Origin: DATKZH01 sp964475955
Lineage (GTDB): Bacteria; Planctomycetota; Planctomycetia; Pirellulales; Thermoguttaceae
DNA: 30,800 nt
NCBI GenBank assembly: GCA_964475955.1
Contig: CAYYZY010000089.1
Location: 1-30,800, forward strand
Reading direction: 5' to 3'
A program made the translations under genes and the position numbers. The stretch's first letter is position 1, and each line of letters opens with the position of its first letter. Of the stretch, positions 16,202-24,692 are shown piece by piece. The notes under the pieces were generated by a model. The model was not told the origin of the DNA. It ran no database searches and was given only the letters and a program-made list of their open reading frames with translations.

Positions 16202-16911
16202 CGTGCCAGCCCCAGACCGAGTCGGAACATGTACGCCATGCTGCGGCGGATGGTGCGCAGCTTCGACGACCAGGTCGCCGCCCAATGGCTCTGGCCGTGC
16301 GGCCGCGGCGGAAACTCGACGTCGATGCTCGCGATCCGCCAACCGTGGCGCCGAGCCTGGTAGAGCACGTAGACGTCGAAGTTGAAGTCGATCGGCGGAT
16401 GCCCGAGGTGCTCCAGGATCCCCCGGTGGAACAGCTTGGGCTGCGCGTTGATCTCAGGGAGCCACCGCCGCAGAAGCACCAGCGCCACGATCTCCATCCC
16501 GCGGCTGATCGCGCGCTCGCCGAGCCGCCGCCCGTGGCGCCGACCCTTGACCACCAGCCGGGTCGCGTCGTCGGCCTTGCGGTAGACGTCCCAGGCGCGG
16601 AACACGTCGGCCGGGTCGGTCTGCAAATCGGCGTGCGACCAGGCGAGGATTTCGCCCCGCGCCGCCTCGAGCCCGGTGAAAATGCCGTGACCGTAGCCGC
16701 GGTTCTTTTCGACGCGTACGCTCCGCGCGAACGGGTAGCGGGGAAGCAGCTCGGCCAGCACCTCGGGCGTGCGGTCGGTCGACCCGTTGTCGACCAGGAT
16801 CAGCTCGAACGACCGATCCGACGACACTTCGCGAAACCTGTCTAAAATGCTCGCTATACCCTCCGATTCGTTATAACATGGTAAAACCACGGTGAGGGCA
16901 GGATCGGGCAT
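16198..16911 (-). CDS. GT2 family glycosyltransferase (DPM1-like)
   Basis: 237 residues from the ATG at 16911. VVLPCYNESEGI (8-19), LVDNGSTDRT (about 39-48) and SHADLQTDP (the DxD-type nucleotide-sugar and metal site) place it with GT2 enzymes of the dolichol-phosphate-mannose synthase type. QPKLFHR and WRIASIDVEFPPRPHGQSHW near the C-terminus are also typical of this family. It lacks C-terminal membrane helices. It likely transfers an activated sugar to a polyprenyl phosphate at the cytoplasmic face, starting the operon's pathway. It is the first gene of the minus-strand operon, and the next gene overlaps by 4 bases. Confidence 0.85.
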   Translation of the reverse strand: MPDPALTVVLPCYNESEGIASILDRFREVSSDRSFELILVDNGSTDRTPEVLAELLPRYPFARSVRVEKNRGYGHGIFTGLEAARGEILAWSHADLQTDPADVFRAWDVYRKADDATRLVVKGRRHGRRLGERAISRGMEIVALVLLRRWLPEINAQPKLFHRGILEHLGHPPIDFNFDVYVLYQARRHGWRIASIDVEFPPRPHGQSHWAATWSSKLRTIRRSMAYMFRLGLGLAR

Positions 16912-16984
16912 GGTGGTCGCTGGCACTTCGAGACGAGCTTGCCGGCGCCGGGTCGCAAGCCGACGCAACTATACGATACACTAT

Positions 16985-16990
16985 TATAAT
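16985..16990 (+). promoter_or_regulatory. AT-rich -10 element in the divergent intergenic region
   Basis: TATAAT lies in a 25-base AT-rich island (16966-16990) within otherwise GC-rich DNA, between the divergent glycosyltransferase genes. A TATAGT in the opposite orientation (16968-16973 on the plus strand) could serve the minus-strand operon. No convincing -35 was found for either. The 186-base gap (16912-17097) has no gene. Confidence 0.35.
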
Positions 16991-17097
16991 GCGATTGGGC
17001 ACATCCCCATCATTCAGAGTGGGAAGCTGCCACCAAAAGGCATTTGCAGACCCCCGCAGGCAGGGGGCCCTCAGAGTCTCGCAGGCGGACGCGGCCA

Positions 17098-18885
17098 ATG
17101 CACCTCCCCCAAGGCAGGGTAGCTGCCTGGATCGAACGGCTCAGCTCGGCCTGGGAGGACGGGGCGCTTCGGGCCTTCCTCGCTCAACGGCCCGGGGCCT
17201 ACCGGTGGGCCCTGGCGGCCCTGTTCGCCACGGTGCTGGTGACGTTGGCCATGCTGGTATCCTTCGGGTGCAGTCACCAGTGGAGCTGCGCCTGGGACTC
17301 GGCCTTCCTGCTCGACGGCGCTTGGCGCCTGCTGGCCGGGCAGCGACCGCACGTCGACTTCTACACCCCGCTGGGCGCCGTGCCGCTGTTGGTCAACGCC
17401 TTGGGGATGTGGGTGGCGGGCCCGCGCGGCGCTGCCTTGACCTACGGCTACGCAATCGTCTTTCCCGTGGTCACGCTCCTGGCGTGGTGCATCGCCCGGC
17501 GGCGGCTTCCCGCCTTGCCCGCGCTCATCTTCTCGCTCTTGGTCGGCTTCACGTTGGTCGCCACGCACTATCCGGGCCATCCCTTTCACGACACGACCTA
17601 TGCGGCCCAATACAATCGGCTCGGCGGGGCGCTGCTGGCCGTGTTGCTGCTCCAGGTGCTCTTGCCGCCGCGCGAGGCGGATTCGCCGACGTGGGCGATG
17701 CTGCTGGAAGGCATCGGCGCGGGGGCCCTCCTCGGCCTCCTGATGTTCACCAAGATCACCTATTTCGGCATGGGGATGGCCGCGGTGGCCCTGGCCGGCT
17801 GGTCGTCGTTTCGGTTGCGCGCCGCCGCCTGGCTGGGACTGGTCGCCGCGAGCGGAGCCGTGGTGTTCTGCATCGTGGCGTACCTCGGGTTCGACTTGGC
17901 CGCCTTCCAGGCCGACATGAAGATGCTCGCCGCGGTCCAGGAGCCGGGCGACCGAATCGGCGCCCTGGTCAACGCCGTCCGATGGAACCGCGGGCCCCTC
18001 GGGCTCCTGCTCGTGATGACGGCCCTGCTGATCCGGCCGATGCGGGCACCAAGACCCCAGGCCGAACTCTCAAGCTGGCTGCTCACCTTGGCGATGGCCG
18101 CGCTCGCGATCTTCGTCGGCCTTTTCATCTACAGCACCGACGGAATCAGCGGCCTTCCGCCCGCGTTTGCGATCGCGGCGCTCGTGCTTGCCGAGAATCT
18201 CCGCCGCCGATGCCGCGTCGCTGCCCCCCTTCAGCCGGCGAACTTCGAGCCGGCATTCAAGTACCTGTTGGCCAGCGGCCTGGTCGTGTACTTAGCGGGC
18301 GTGATCGTCGTGCACGGCGCGCTCAGCGTGGCTTACTCCTTCGGCTGGCACTGGCTCCGGGCGGGAGCCATGCCGGCGGCGACCGTCGATTCACCCACGA
18401 TGCGCGACATGCCCCTGCCGCCGCGACCCGACGAAACCGCGCTCCCCGATCGCGAGGCGGTGATCGCGTCCCTTCTGAAGCGCGATCCGGAGGAGCCCGA
18501 CCCGTCGTCCTACCAGTACGCCACGTGGACCAACGACGGCCTGGACCTGCTCCGCCGCCACGTGGCGTCCGAAAGCCGCGTCTTCGTGATGGACTGGGTC
18601 AACCCGTTTTCGTTCGCGCTCGGCCTTCGCAGTCCTCGCGGCGACGCGCTCTACTGGCACGCCGGCCGAGTCTTCGACGAGAACACGCACCCGGCGCCCG
18701 AACGGGTGTTTGCCGAGGTCACCCACGTGATGGTCCCCAAGCGGCCGATTCAGCCGGCGTCGAAGCGTATGCTCCAGCGCGCTTACGGCGATTTTCTCGA
18801 GTCGCGGTTCCAGAAGATCGACGAATCGGATCTCTGGACCCTGCTTGCACGACGGCGGGGGAGCGAATCGGACGCCGGAAACTGA
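17098..18885 (+). CDS. GT-C-type glycosyltransferase-like membrane protein
   Basis: 595 residues from the ATG at 17098. The N-terminal helix is followed by CAWDSAFLLDGAWRLLAGQ and PHVDFYTPLGAVPLL, the usual opening of ArnT/PMT-like GT-C proteins, with an acidic residue in the first loop. At least nine hydrophobic segments extend to about 430 (for example LTYGYAIVFPVVTLLAW and LLTLAMAALAIFVGLFIY). The C-terminal about 150 residues are soluble and probably periplasmic. It may use a polyprenyl-phosphate sugar, such as the product of the DPM1-like enzyme made divergently. No strong ribosome binding site is seen and an in-frame ATG lies at 17044. Specificity is unknown. Confidence 0.7.
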   Translation: MHLPQGRVAAWIERLSSAWEDGALRAFLAQRPGAYRWALAALFATVLVTLAMLVSFGCSHQWSCAWDSAFLLDGAWRLLAGQRPHVDFYTPLGAVPLLVNALGMWVAGPRGAALTYGYAIVFPVVTLLAWCIARRRLPALPALIFSLLVGFTLVATHYPGHPFHDTTYAAQYNRLGGALLAVLLLQVLLPPREADSPTWAMLLEGIGAGALLGLLMFTKITYFGMGMAAVALAGWSSFRLRAAAWLGLVAASGAVVFCIVAYLGFDLAAFQADMKMLAAVQEPGDRIGALVNAVRWNRGPLGLLLVMTALLIRPMRAPRPQAELSSWLLTLAMAALAIFVGLFIYSTDGISGLPPAFAIAALVLAENLRRRCRVAAPLQPANFEPAFKYLLASGLVVYLAGVIVVHGALSVAYSFGWHWLRAGAMPAATVDSPTMRDMPLPPRPDETALPDREAVIASLLKRDPEEPDPSSYQYATWTNDGLDLLRRHVASESRVFVMDWVNPFSFALGLRSPRGDALYWHAGRVFDENTHPAPERVFAEVTHVMVPKRPIQPASKRMLQRAYGDFLESRFQKIDESDLWTLLARRRGSESDAGN

Positions 18886-18923
18886 CGATGCTTTCTGGCA
18901 GGTGAAGGACCGATCGCACAACA

Positions 18924-18972
18924 CGTGGGGCACGATTCCATCGTGCCAGGCACGTTGGAAACGTGCCCCACG
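18924..18972. repeat. Palindromic repeat, family B, copy 2
   Basis: A 49-base element with arms complementary to each other except at two positions. The left hairpin reads GGCACGATTCCATCGTGCC, the right one GGCACGTTGGAAACGTGCC. It lies 39 bases after the GT-C stop and about 95 bases before the next gene. The T-to-A and A-to-T changes in the left hairpin preserve pairing within that hairpin. Confidence 0.85.
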
Positions 18973-19067
18973 GCCGTGTCGGGGCAGTCGCGCCTCGCGA
19001 GCCGAGCGTTGCCGATGTGTGGAGACTAAGCACTGACTCGAAGCAAACCCCGCCGGGGAGGACGCCT

Positions 19068-20061
19068 GTGAACCACGTCGAGCGATTTCGGGCGGTGATG
19101 GACTTCCAGCCGGTCGACCGGCTGCCCCGCTGGGAATGGGCCATGTGGTGGGACCAGACGATCGCCGCCTGGCGCCGGCAGGGCCTCCCCGCGGACTTGG
19201 AAAGCGTGTTCGACGTCGCCCGGCACTTCGACCTCGACCCCTACCAGCAGTTCTGGTTCTCGACGACCGACCCGACGATCGAGGCGGTGCAGTACCCCGT
19301 GGAGGGGATCGTCTCCGACTTGGACGACTACCTCCGTCTGCGGACTCGGTTCTTCCCCGACCACGGCGAGGCGATCGAGTCGATGGCCCCATGGGCCGAG
19401 CGCCAGGCGCGGGGCGAGGCCGTCGTGTGGATCACCCTGGAAGGCTACTTCTGGTTTTCCCGCACCCTGATGGGCTTCACCAAAATCAGCTTCGCTTTCT
19501 ACGATCAGCCGGAGTTGTTGCACGAGATCAACCAGGACCTGACCGACTTCAACCTGCGGATCCTCGATCGCGTGGAGAAGGTGTGCGCGCCCACCTTCGC
19601 CACGATCGCCGAAGACATGTCGTACAACAAGGGCCCGATGATCTCCGAGCGGCACTTCGACGAGTTCATCGCGCCGTACTACCGACAGATTCGTCCCCCG
19701 CCTGCGGGAGATGGGCGCGATCCCGATCGTCGACACCGACGGCGACGTCACCCGGCTGGTCCCCTGGCTCCTGCGCGAGGGCATTCGGGGCGTGCTGCCG
19801 CTGGAGCGTCAGGCGGGCGTCGACGGGATGGCGCTGCGCCGCCAGTTCCCGGAGGTCGGACTGGTGGGCCACTTCAACAAGATGGTGATGTCGCAGGGCG
19901 AAGCGGCCATGCGCGCGGAGTTCGAGCGCCTGGCCCCCCTGATGCGCTCCGGCGGGTTCATCCCCAGCGTCGACCACCAGACCCCACCCCACGTGAAGAT
20001 CGACCAGTACTGGACCTTCCGCCGACTGCTGGACGAATACACGGCCCACGCCCACCGGTGA
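19068..20061 (+). pseudogene. UroD-family methyltransferase-like gene with a one-base frameshift
   Basis: GTG start at 19068 with GGGGAGG just upstream. The first frame (VNHVERFRAVMDFQPVDRLP...) is a normal UroD-family N-terminus, up to YYRQI at about 19690. At a run of five C (19694-19698) the frame is lost; removing one C continues as RPRLREMGAIPIVDTDGD to a stop at 20061, giving about 330 residues. The C-terminal part is intact (VLPLERQAGVDGM, GFIPSVDHQTPP). A homopolymer error in the assembly is as likely as a real inactivation. Non-HemE members of this family are often methyltransferases of corrinoid or C1 systems. It is probably transcribed with the Asp-box gene downstream only if readthrough occurs past the repeats. 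Confidence 0.8.
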
Positions 20062-20173
20062 CAACCGCTTGATCCCCGACTCGCTGGATCGCGACGCCCA
20101 CGGAGTGTACAACGGATGGCAGAACGCCGGCCGTCGCGGCTCGGGCGAGGCCGAACGCACCTTGCGCGTTGAG

Positions 20174-20251
20174 GCGCGGGTGCCACGGGCATCCTGCCCG
20201 TCGAGCAAAGAGACATGCGTGCACTGGCGAAACGCCGGCGGCACCCCGCGC
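20174..20251. repeat. Palindromic repeat with outer and inner stems (family C)
   Basis: The outer stem GCGCGGGTGCC (20174-20184) pairs with GGCACCCCGCGC (20240-20251) with one bulged C. Inside is a perfect hairpin ACGGGCA-TCC-TGCCCGT (20185-20201). The rest of the 309-base gap from 20062 to 20370 holds no gene, only this element and the next family B copy. Confidence 0.6.
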
Positions 20252-20256
20252 CATTC

Positions 20257-20305
20257 CGTGGGGCACGATTCCATCGTGCCGGGCACGTTGGAAACGTGCC
20301 CCACG
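20257..20305. repeat. Palindromic repeat, family B, copy 3
   Basis: Same 49-base element as 18924-18972, with the same left-hairpin variant GGCACGATTCCATCGTGCC and right hairpin GGCACGTTGGAAACGTGCC. It differs from that copy only in the central base. It lies 66 bases before the Asp-box gene. Confidence 0.85.
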
Positions 20306-20370
20306 GGAAGGTGCCAGCCGTTATCTGTTGTGCGTCCCGAGAGCCGTTCCCTCCATACGAAAGGCACGAT

Positions 20371-21648
20371 ATGACCACGCGACCACCACGAGTCACGCGG
20401 CGCCGGTTCCTCGCGGCCTGCGCGGCAACCGCGGGCGTCCTGGGGATGCCCGGCACCCCGGGGCACGGCGCCGAACCGGCTGCCGCCGACTACCCTTCCA
20501 CGGACCACTTCTGGTACCGGCGGCAGCCGGAAGGCCCGTACATCGACACGCAGCGCGACAACAAGGCGTTTGGCTTCACCGACGGCGCGGTCCTGCTTTC
20601 GGAAGACAACGGGCGCACCTGGCCGCACCGGCTCGAGTTCCCCGACGCCCGGAAGATCACGTTCAGTTGCATCCTGAAGAACGGGAACGTGCTGTTCAGC
20701 GCGGCCGCGAGGTTGTACCTCAGCACCGACGAACTGAAGACGTGCGAGCCGATCACCGTGAAGAAGGCCGACGGCTCGGACTTCGTCCCGCACACGCCGC
20801 AGAACCCGGACCTGCCCGGCTGGTACTTCCACTCGCTCGACGGCGTTCACACGTGGGACGTCGACGGCACCGAGATGCTCGTATGGGGCAACTACTGCAA
20901 CGTGCTCGGCGGGGCCACGCCGGTCAGCATCTACTACTCCGTCGACGGCGGCCGGACCGTGAAGATCGCGTACGCCTTCGGGCAGAACCCCTACTATCGC
21001 GACAACGGCTCGCGCGGCGGCGGCTCGACCGGCACCCCGCTCGGCGACTCCGACAACCCGGTCATCTGCCGCCACGTACACTGCGTGGCGTACAACCCGG
21101 CCGAAAACGCGTTCTACGCCTGCACCGGCGACCGCACGCGGCCCGAAGGGCACGAGTGCCACTGGCTGCGCGGCACCTACGACGCCGCGAAGGACGCATG
21201 GCAGTGGAAGGTGCGGGTGTCCGACGCCTCGAACTCGCGCTACAAGTGCGGAGGGATCAACTTCGTCGACGGCAAGCTCTACTGGATCGCCGACGCCAAC
21301 GGCCCCAAGCCGCACGACCGCGGCGTCTTCTGCTGCGACCCGGCCGACCTGGCCCACCCCGAGCGGCACACGCGGCTCTTCAACCCGGGCGTCGAATCGG
21401 CCAACATGATCATCCAGGACGGCTTCATCCTGGCCTCCCACTGCGCGCCCGCCTCGCCGTTGGCGACGGGCATCATCGTCTCGCCCGACATGGGCGAGAC
21501 CTGGGCCCAGTACGATCTCAAGGAGTTCGGCAAGCGTTCGCCCTGTCGGTTCAACAGGAAGAACAGCGAAGGCTGGTTTCGGGTCGACCTCCGATCGGGC
21601 TGGATTCAACGCGCCGGGGTGCTGTTCATCAAGCCGAAGGGAAGCTAG
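20371..21648 (+). CDS. Tat-exported Asp-box (sialidase-like) protein
   Basis: 425 residues from the ATG at 20371 (AAAGG upstream). The N-terminus RRRFLAACAAT (10-20) is a twin-arginine signal; cleavage is likely around residue 34 (HGA-EP). Three Asp-box repeats are present: SEDNGRTW (77-84), SVDGGRTV (190-197) and SPDMGETW (371-378), as in the six-bladed sialidase fold. The classic Arg triad is not evident and an RIP-type motif is absent, so a sialidase activity should not be assumed. It may bind or cleave a carbohydrate, or be a BNR-type lectin, in the periplasm or outside. Cysteines are frequent (for example FCCDP). Neighbours give no operon clue. Confidence 0.75.
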   Translation: MTTRPPRVTRRRFLAACAATAGVLGMPGTPGHGAEPAAADYPSTDHFWYRRQPEGPYIDTQRDNKAFGFTDGAVLLSEDNGRTWPHRLEFPDARKITFSCILKNGNVLFSAAARLYLSTDELKTCEPITVKKADGSDFVPHTPQNPDLPGWYFHSLDGVHTWDVDGTEMLVWGNYCNVLGGATPVSIYYSVDGGRTVKIAYAFGQNPYYRDNGSRGGGSTGTPLGDSDNPVICRHVHCVAYNPAENAFYACTGDRTRPEGHECHWLRGTYDAAKDAWQWKVRVSDASNSRYKCGGINFVDGKLYWIADANGPKPHDRGVFCCDPADLAHPERHTRLFNPGVESANMIIQDGFILASHCAPASPLATGIIVSPDMGETWAQYDLKEFGKRSPCRFNRKNSEGWFRVDLRSGWIQRAGVLFIKPKGS

Positions 21649-21671
21649 CCCGGACCATTCATACGACGCTT

Positions 21672-21739
21672 GTAGTGACCGCATTCATGCGGTCCGACGC
21701 CGCTCCGAGCTGTCGGGACCCGATGAATCGGGGCACTAC
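21672..21739. repeat. Palindromic repeat, two hairpins in an outer stem (family D)
   Basis: GTAGTG (21672-21677) pairs with CACTAC (21734-21739). Inside are CCGCAT-TC-ATGCGG (21679-21692) and CCCGAT-GA-ATCGGG (21719-21732), with GGTCCGAC/GTCGGGACC as a further middle stem. The element lies between convergent genes, 24 bases after the Asp-box gene stop, so a bidirectional terminator role is possible. Confidence 0.75.
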
Positions 21740-21771
21740 GAGCCCAAACCCATAATCCGGGCAAGCCCGGC

Positions 21772-22521
21772 TCACTCGGCCGGGCTCTCCGCCTTGATGA
21801 TCTTCTCGTCGTAGCTGGGCGCCACCCGGGCGCCGGGCGGGACGACGAGGAACTGGTCGTCGGGCCAGGGGCCGTCGACCAGGCGTTGGATCAGCGACAA
21901 GTCCCCGGCGAGCCGGTCGAACGTCCAGCCCCACTGCTCGGCCTGCTGCCGGGCGAGTTGTTCGAAACGTCCGTCGGGCTCGATGCCCATGCGGAGGAAC
22001 GCGATGCGGGCGTAGTTGCGCGTCAGGTCGCCCAGCTCCTCCTGGAGGAATCGGGCGTTCTCCTCGCCGTACCGGGCGACCAACTCCTCGTACGACCGGC
22101 CCATCCCGCTTCGCTCTTGAATCGACTGCGGGCCGAGCTGCTCCAGGTCTTCGCCCCGCTCGATCCAGCCGCTGGTCTTGAAGTAGGTGCCCGGGTGTTT
22201 TTGGAAGTACTCGAGGTACCGTTCCTTGCTGCCGAAGAAGAGCGTGATGCAATCGTGCGCCCGGGGAATTACCAGCCGAACCCCGCCGGCGCGCAGGCCG
22301 ACCAGGCCGTTGCTGCACAGGCCGTAGCCGAAGAGGACGGCGTCGTACTGCTCCGGCTCGACCGCGGCCAGCACTTCCTGAAGCCGCCGGCTCATTCCCT
22401 CCTGGCCGACGTCGTGCAGTCCCTTGGGGAGGAATTCCAGGTCGACCCGGTTCGGCGAGCGGGCCACCGCCCAACACAGCTCGCGGAAGAGGATCTCGCA
22501 GGCGATGAGCTTCAGTCGCAA
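21772..22521 (-). CDS. DUF1638 family protein
   Basis: 249 residues from a TTG at 22521, with GGAG eight bases upstream. The protein begins LRLKLIACEI and carries the DUF1638 landmarks: DLEFLPKGLHD (27-37), FGYGLCSNGLVGL (64-76), RAHDCITLFFGSKERYLEYF (87-106) and the TSGWIERGEDLE segment. Cys8, Cys69, His89 and Cys91 are candidates for metal or cofactor binding. DUF1638 has no settled function, but members often stand near corrinoid or methyltransferase genes; here a UroD-like gene lies 1.7 kb away on the other strand. The open frame extends further upstream, but that part is antisense to the PQQ gene. It follows the propeller gene by 20 bases and is probably in its operon. Confidence 0.85.
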   Translation of the reverse strand: MRLKLIACEILFRELCWAVARSPNRVDLEFLPKGLHDVGQEGMSRRLQEVLAAVEPEQYDAVLFGYGLCSNGLVGLRAGGVRLVIPRAHDCITLFFGSKERYLEYFQKHPGTYFKTSGWIERGEDLEQLGPQSIQERSGMGRSYEELVARYGEENARFLQEELGDLTRNYARIAFLRMGIEPDGRFEQLARQQAEQWGWTFDRLAGDLSLIQRLVDGPWPDDQFLVVPPGARVAPSYDEKIIKAESPAE

Positions 22522-22541
22522 GGCGTTTCTCCGTGGGGCCT

Positions 22542-24197
22542 TCAGCGGTCCCCTTCGGCCAGCGCGACCAGATGGCTGCGCGTGCCGATGTAGAGGACGT
22601 CGTCGACGACGACCGGCGCGCTGTAGACCGAGTCTTCCATCAAATTCTCGGCCAACAGGTTCCGCTCGGCCGAGAGCTCGAACACGGCCACGTCGCCGTC
22701 TTCGTCGCCAAGGTAGATCTTGTCGTCGGCAATCAGCGGGGAGCCCCAGATCGTGGCCAGCGTGTCGTAGACCCAGTGCCGCTTGCCGGTCTCGGCGTCG
22801 AGGCAGTGAATCAGGCCGGCGTAGTCGCCGACGACCAGCAGATCGTCGCGGATGGCCACGGTCCCGATGGTGCGGTGCATGGTCTCTTCGAAGTCGAACT
22901 CGCCGTCGCCGTCGGCGTCGAGCCCCCGATAGTGCCAGACCGCTGCGGAGTTCGGGTTGGGAATCACCCGCTCGCCCACCGCTTCGTCGACGGCCGCGGT
23001 CCGCCGTGGGGGAACGGGATTGCCCTCCCGGTCGACGACGAGTTCGGCGCTGGTGTCGCCGCGCTTGGTCGGGTCGATGCACCAGAGATCGCCCTGGTCC
23101 TCGCCCTCTTCGGGATCGCGGCCCGTGCCAATGTAGACGCGGCCTTCGTAGACCACCGGCGTGGCGATGATGTTGTTGCGATCGCCGCCGTCCCAATCGG
23201 ACCGCTTGGGATTGCAGTCGAACTTCCAGAGCAGCCGGGGGCGGCCGTCGTCGGTCCGTTCGGCCAGGAAGCTGTACACCCAGCCGTCACCTCCGGGAAA
23301 GATCGCCTGGGGGGCGCCGCCGAGCACGGCGAACGCGGGCGACGCCCATTGGCCGTTGAGGATGTTCTCGCCCGGCGAAGCATCGGCCCAGATAAGCTCC
23401 CCCGAGTGCTTGTCCAGGGCGATGAAGCTGGGGGCCTCGGGGGCGGGAATGCGCTTGCCGGTTGCGTCCACGCCGTTCGAGGTGCCGACCAGAAGCAGGT
23501 CGCTGGCCGCCGTGACGGAGCAACTCGACATGTACCGCGGCACGACGCCGAGCGTGCGCATCATGTTGAAACGCCAGACTACGTCCGACTCGTTCTCGGC
23601 CGACGAGGCCTCGGCGTCGAACGGCCCGTCATTCGTGCCGTCCCGAAACCCCTCGGTATCGAGGCACACGACCTCGCTACGGTTGGTCACGATCCAGAGG
23701 CGATCACCTTCGACCAGCGGAGAACAGCAGATGCCCACGCCGGGATAGTCGACGTTGCGCCCCGCCTTGAGCTTCTCGGCCGAGTGCTGCCAGAGGAATC
23801 CGCCGTCGGATTGGCGGAAGGCGAGCAGGCATCCCAGGTCGACCTTGGCGGGATAGCGCTCGAGGTAGCCGGCTTCGTTGTTCGTCGCGCAGAAGATCTT
23901 CCCGCCTGCGATCACCGGGCTGCCGTAGCTCTCGCTCCCCAGCCGGGCGACCCACCGGACGTTCTCCGTCGCGCCGCCCAGCCATTTGCCGGTTCGATAG
24001 TCGAAGTCACCGACTTCCCACTCTACCGGAAGCCCCTCAGCCTGGGGCGCGTTGTTCCGCGTGGGCGAACCGCCCCACTGGGGCCACTCGCCGACCGGGG
24101 GCTTCGCCGACACGGCCAACTCCGCCGCGTCGGCCGGCAAGGCAAACGCGCCCGTGGCAGCCAGAGCGACAAGAATGATCGGGGGATAGTCCGTCAT
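22542..24197 (-). CDS. Exported PQQ-like beta-propeller protein
   Basis: 551 residues from the ATG at 24197 with GGGAGG upstream. Residues 1-24 form a signal peptide (ALPADAA cleavage region). WPQWGGSPTRNN and repeated blades such as GSPVIAGGKIFCATN, WHYRGL and GSPLIADDKIYLGDEDGDV match the Trp-docked PQQ/BamB-like propeller family that is abundant in planctomycetes. The segment GLDADGDGEFDFEE (about 424-435) looks like an EF-hand calcium loop between blades. No catalytic Cys-Cys disulfide or PQQ Asp set was recognised, so it is probably a binding or structural protein rather than a dehydrogenase. It leads a likely two-gene operon with the DUF1638 gene. Confidence 0.82.
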   Translation of the reverse strand: MTDYPPIILVALAATGAFALPADAAELAVSAKPPVGEWPQWGGSPTRNNAPQAEGLPVEWEVGDFDYRTGKWLGGATENVRWVARLGSESYGSPVIAGGKIFCATNNEAGYLERYPAKVDLGCLLAFRQSDGGFLWQHSAEKLKAGRNVDYPGVGICCSPLVEGDRLWIVTNRSEVVCLDTEGFRDGTNDGPFDAEASSAENESDVVWRFNMMRTLGVVPRYMSSCSVTAASDLLLVGTSNGVDATGKRIPAPEAPSFIALDKHSGELIWADASPGENILNGQWASPAFAVLGGAPQAIFPGGDGWVYSFLAERTDDGRPRLLWKFDCNPKRSDWDGGDRNNIIATPVVYEGRVYIGTGRDPEEGEDQGDLWCIDPTKRGDTSAELVVDREGNPVPPRRTAAVDEAVGERVIPNPNSAAVWHYRGLDADGDGEFDFEETMHRTIGTVAIRDDLLVVGDYAGLIHCLDAETGKRHWVYDTLATIWGSPLIADDKIYLGDEDGDVAVFELSAERNLLAENLMEDSVYSAPVVVDDVLYIGTRSHLVALAEGDR

Positions 24198-24326
24198 GAG
24201 GGGCCTCCCAAGATGGAGCAACAAGTTGGCGGGACGTCAAACGTGGCGGGAAATCGGACGGCAACGCGCCGGCAAGGGGGTTCGAGGGCCACGGGCCGGA
24301 CTGCCACAGCCGCGCGGCTTCGCCGG

Positions 24327-24692
24327 TCAATCGTCGACGAGCACCTCGTCGGCGGGGTCGAACTTCGGAAAGACGATGTTGAGAATGGTCATTCGGCCGA
24401 TCGCCCGATGGACGACCCCCGGGGGAATCAGCACACAAGCGCCCGGCCGGAGCGGCACGCGCTCGCCGTCGAGTTCCATCGCCGCCTCGGGCTGGCAGTC
24501 GAGGATGTAGTAGGTTTCCGTGAGGCGGCGGTGGTAGTGCGGTTTGGCGTCGTCGGTGATCTGGGTGCGGTGCACGGTACCGGGGGCCTCGGGCACGTCG
24601 GCAAATGCTCGACGCGAGGTCCCGCACGGACAGCCGACTTCCGCGATCCCGTCAAAATCGACGACGTGGTAGCGTCTTTCCGATTCGTTCAT
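24327..24692 (-). CDS. Small cupin protein
   Basis: 121 residues from the ATG at 24692; a GTG two codons upstream is an alternative. The cupin motif 1 residues are H52, H54 and E59 in PHYHRRLTETYYIL, and motif 2 has H95 in LIPPGVVHRA, giving the usual 3-His/1-Glu metal site. It is a single-domain beta-barrel, probably metal-binding, with an unknown substrate. Such small cupins are often isomerases, dioxygenases or sugar-phosphate-binding proteins. It lies 130 bases upstream of the propeller gene on the same strand and may or may not share a transcript. Confidence 0.82.
   Translation of the reverse strand: MNESERRYHVVDFDGIAEVGCPCGTSRRAFADVPEAPGTVHRTQITDDAKPHYHRRLTETYYILDCQPEAAMELDGERVPLRPGACVLIPPGVVHRAIGRMTILNIVFPKFDPADEVLVDD

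Noticed and set aside
18924..18972. Family B palindrome as a CRISPR repeat or transposon end
   Set aside because: Copies are far apart, with no regular spacers, no transposase and no cas genes.
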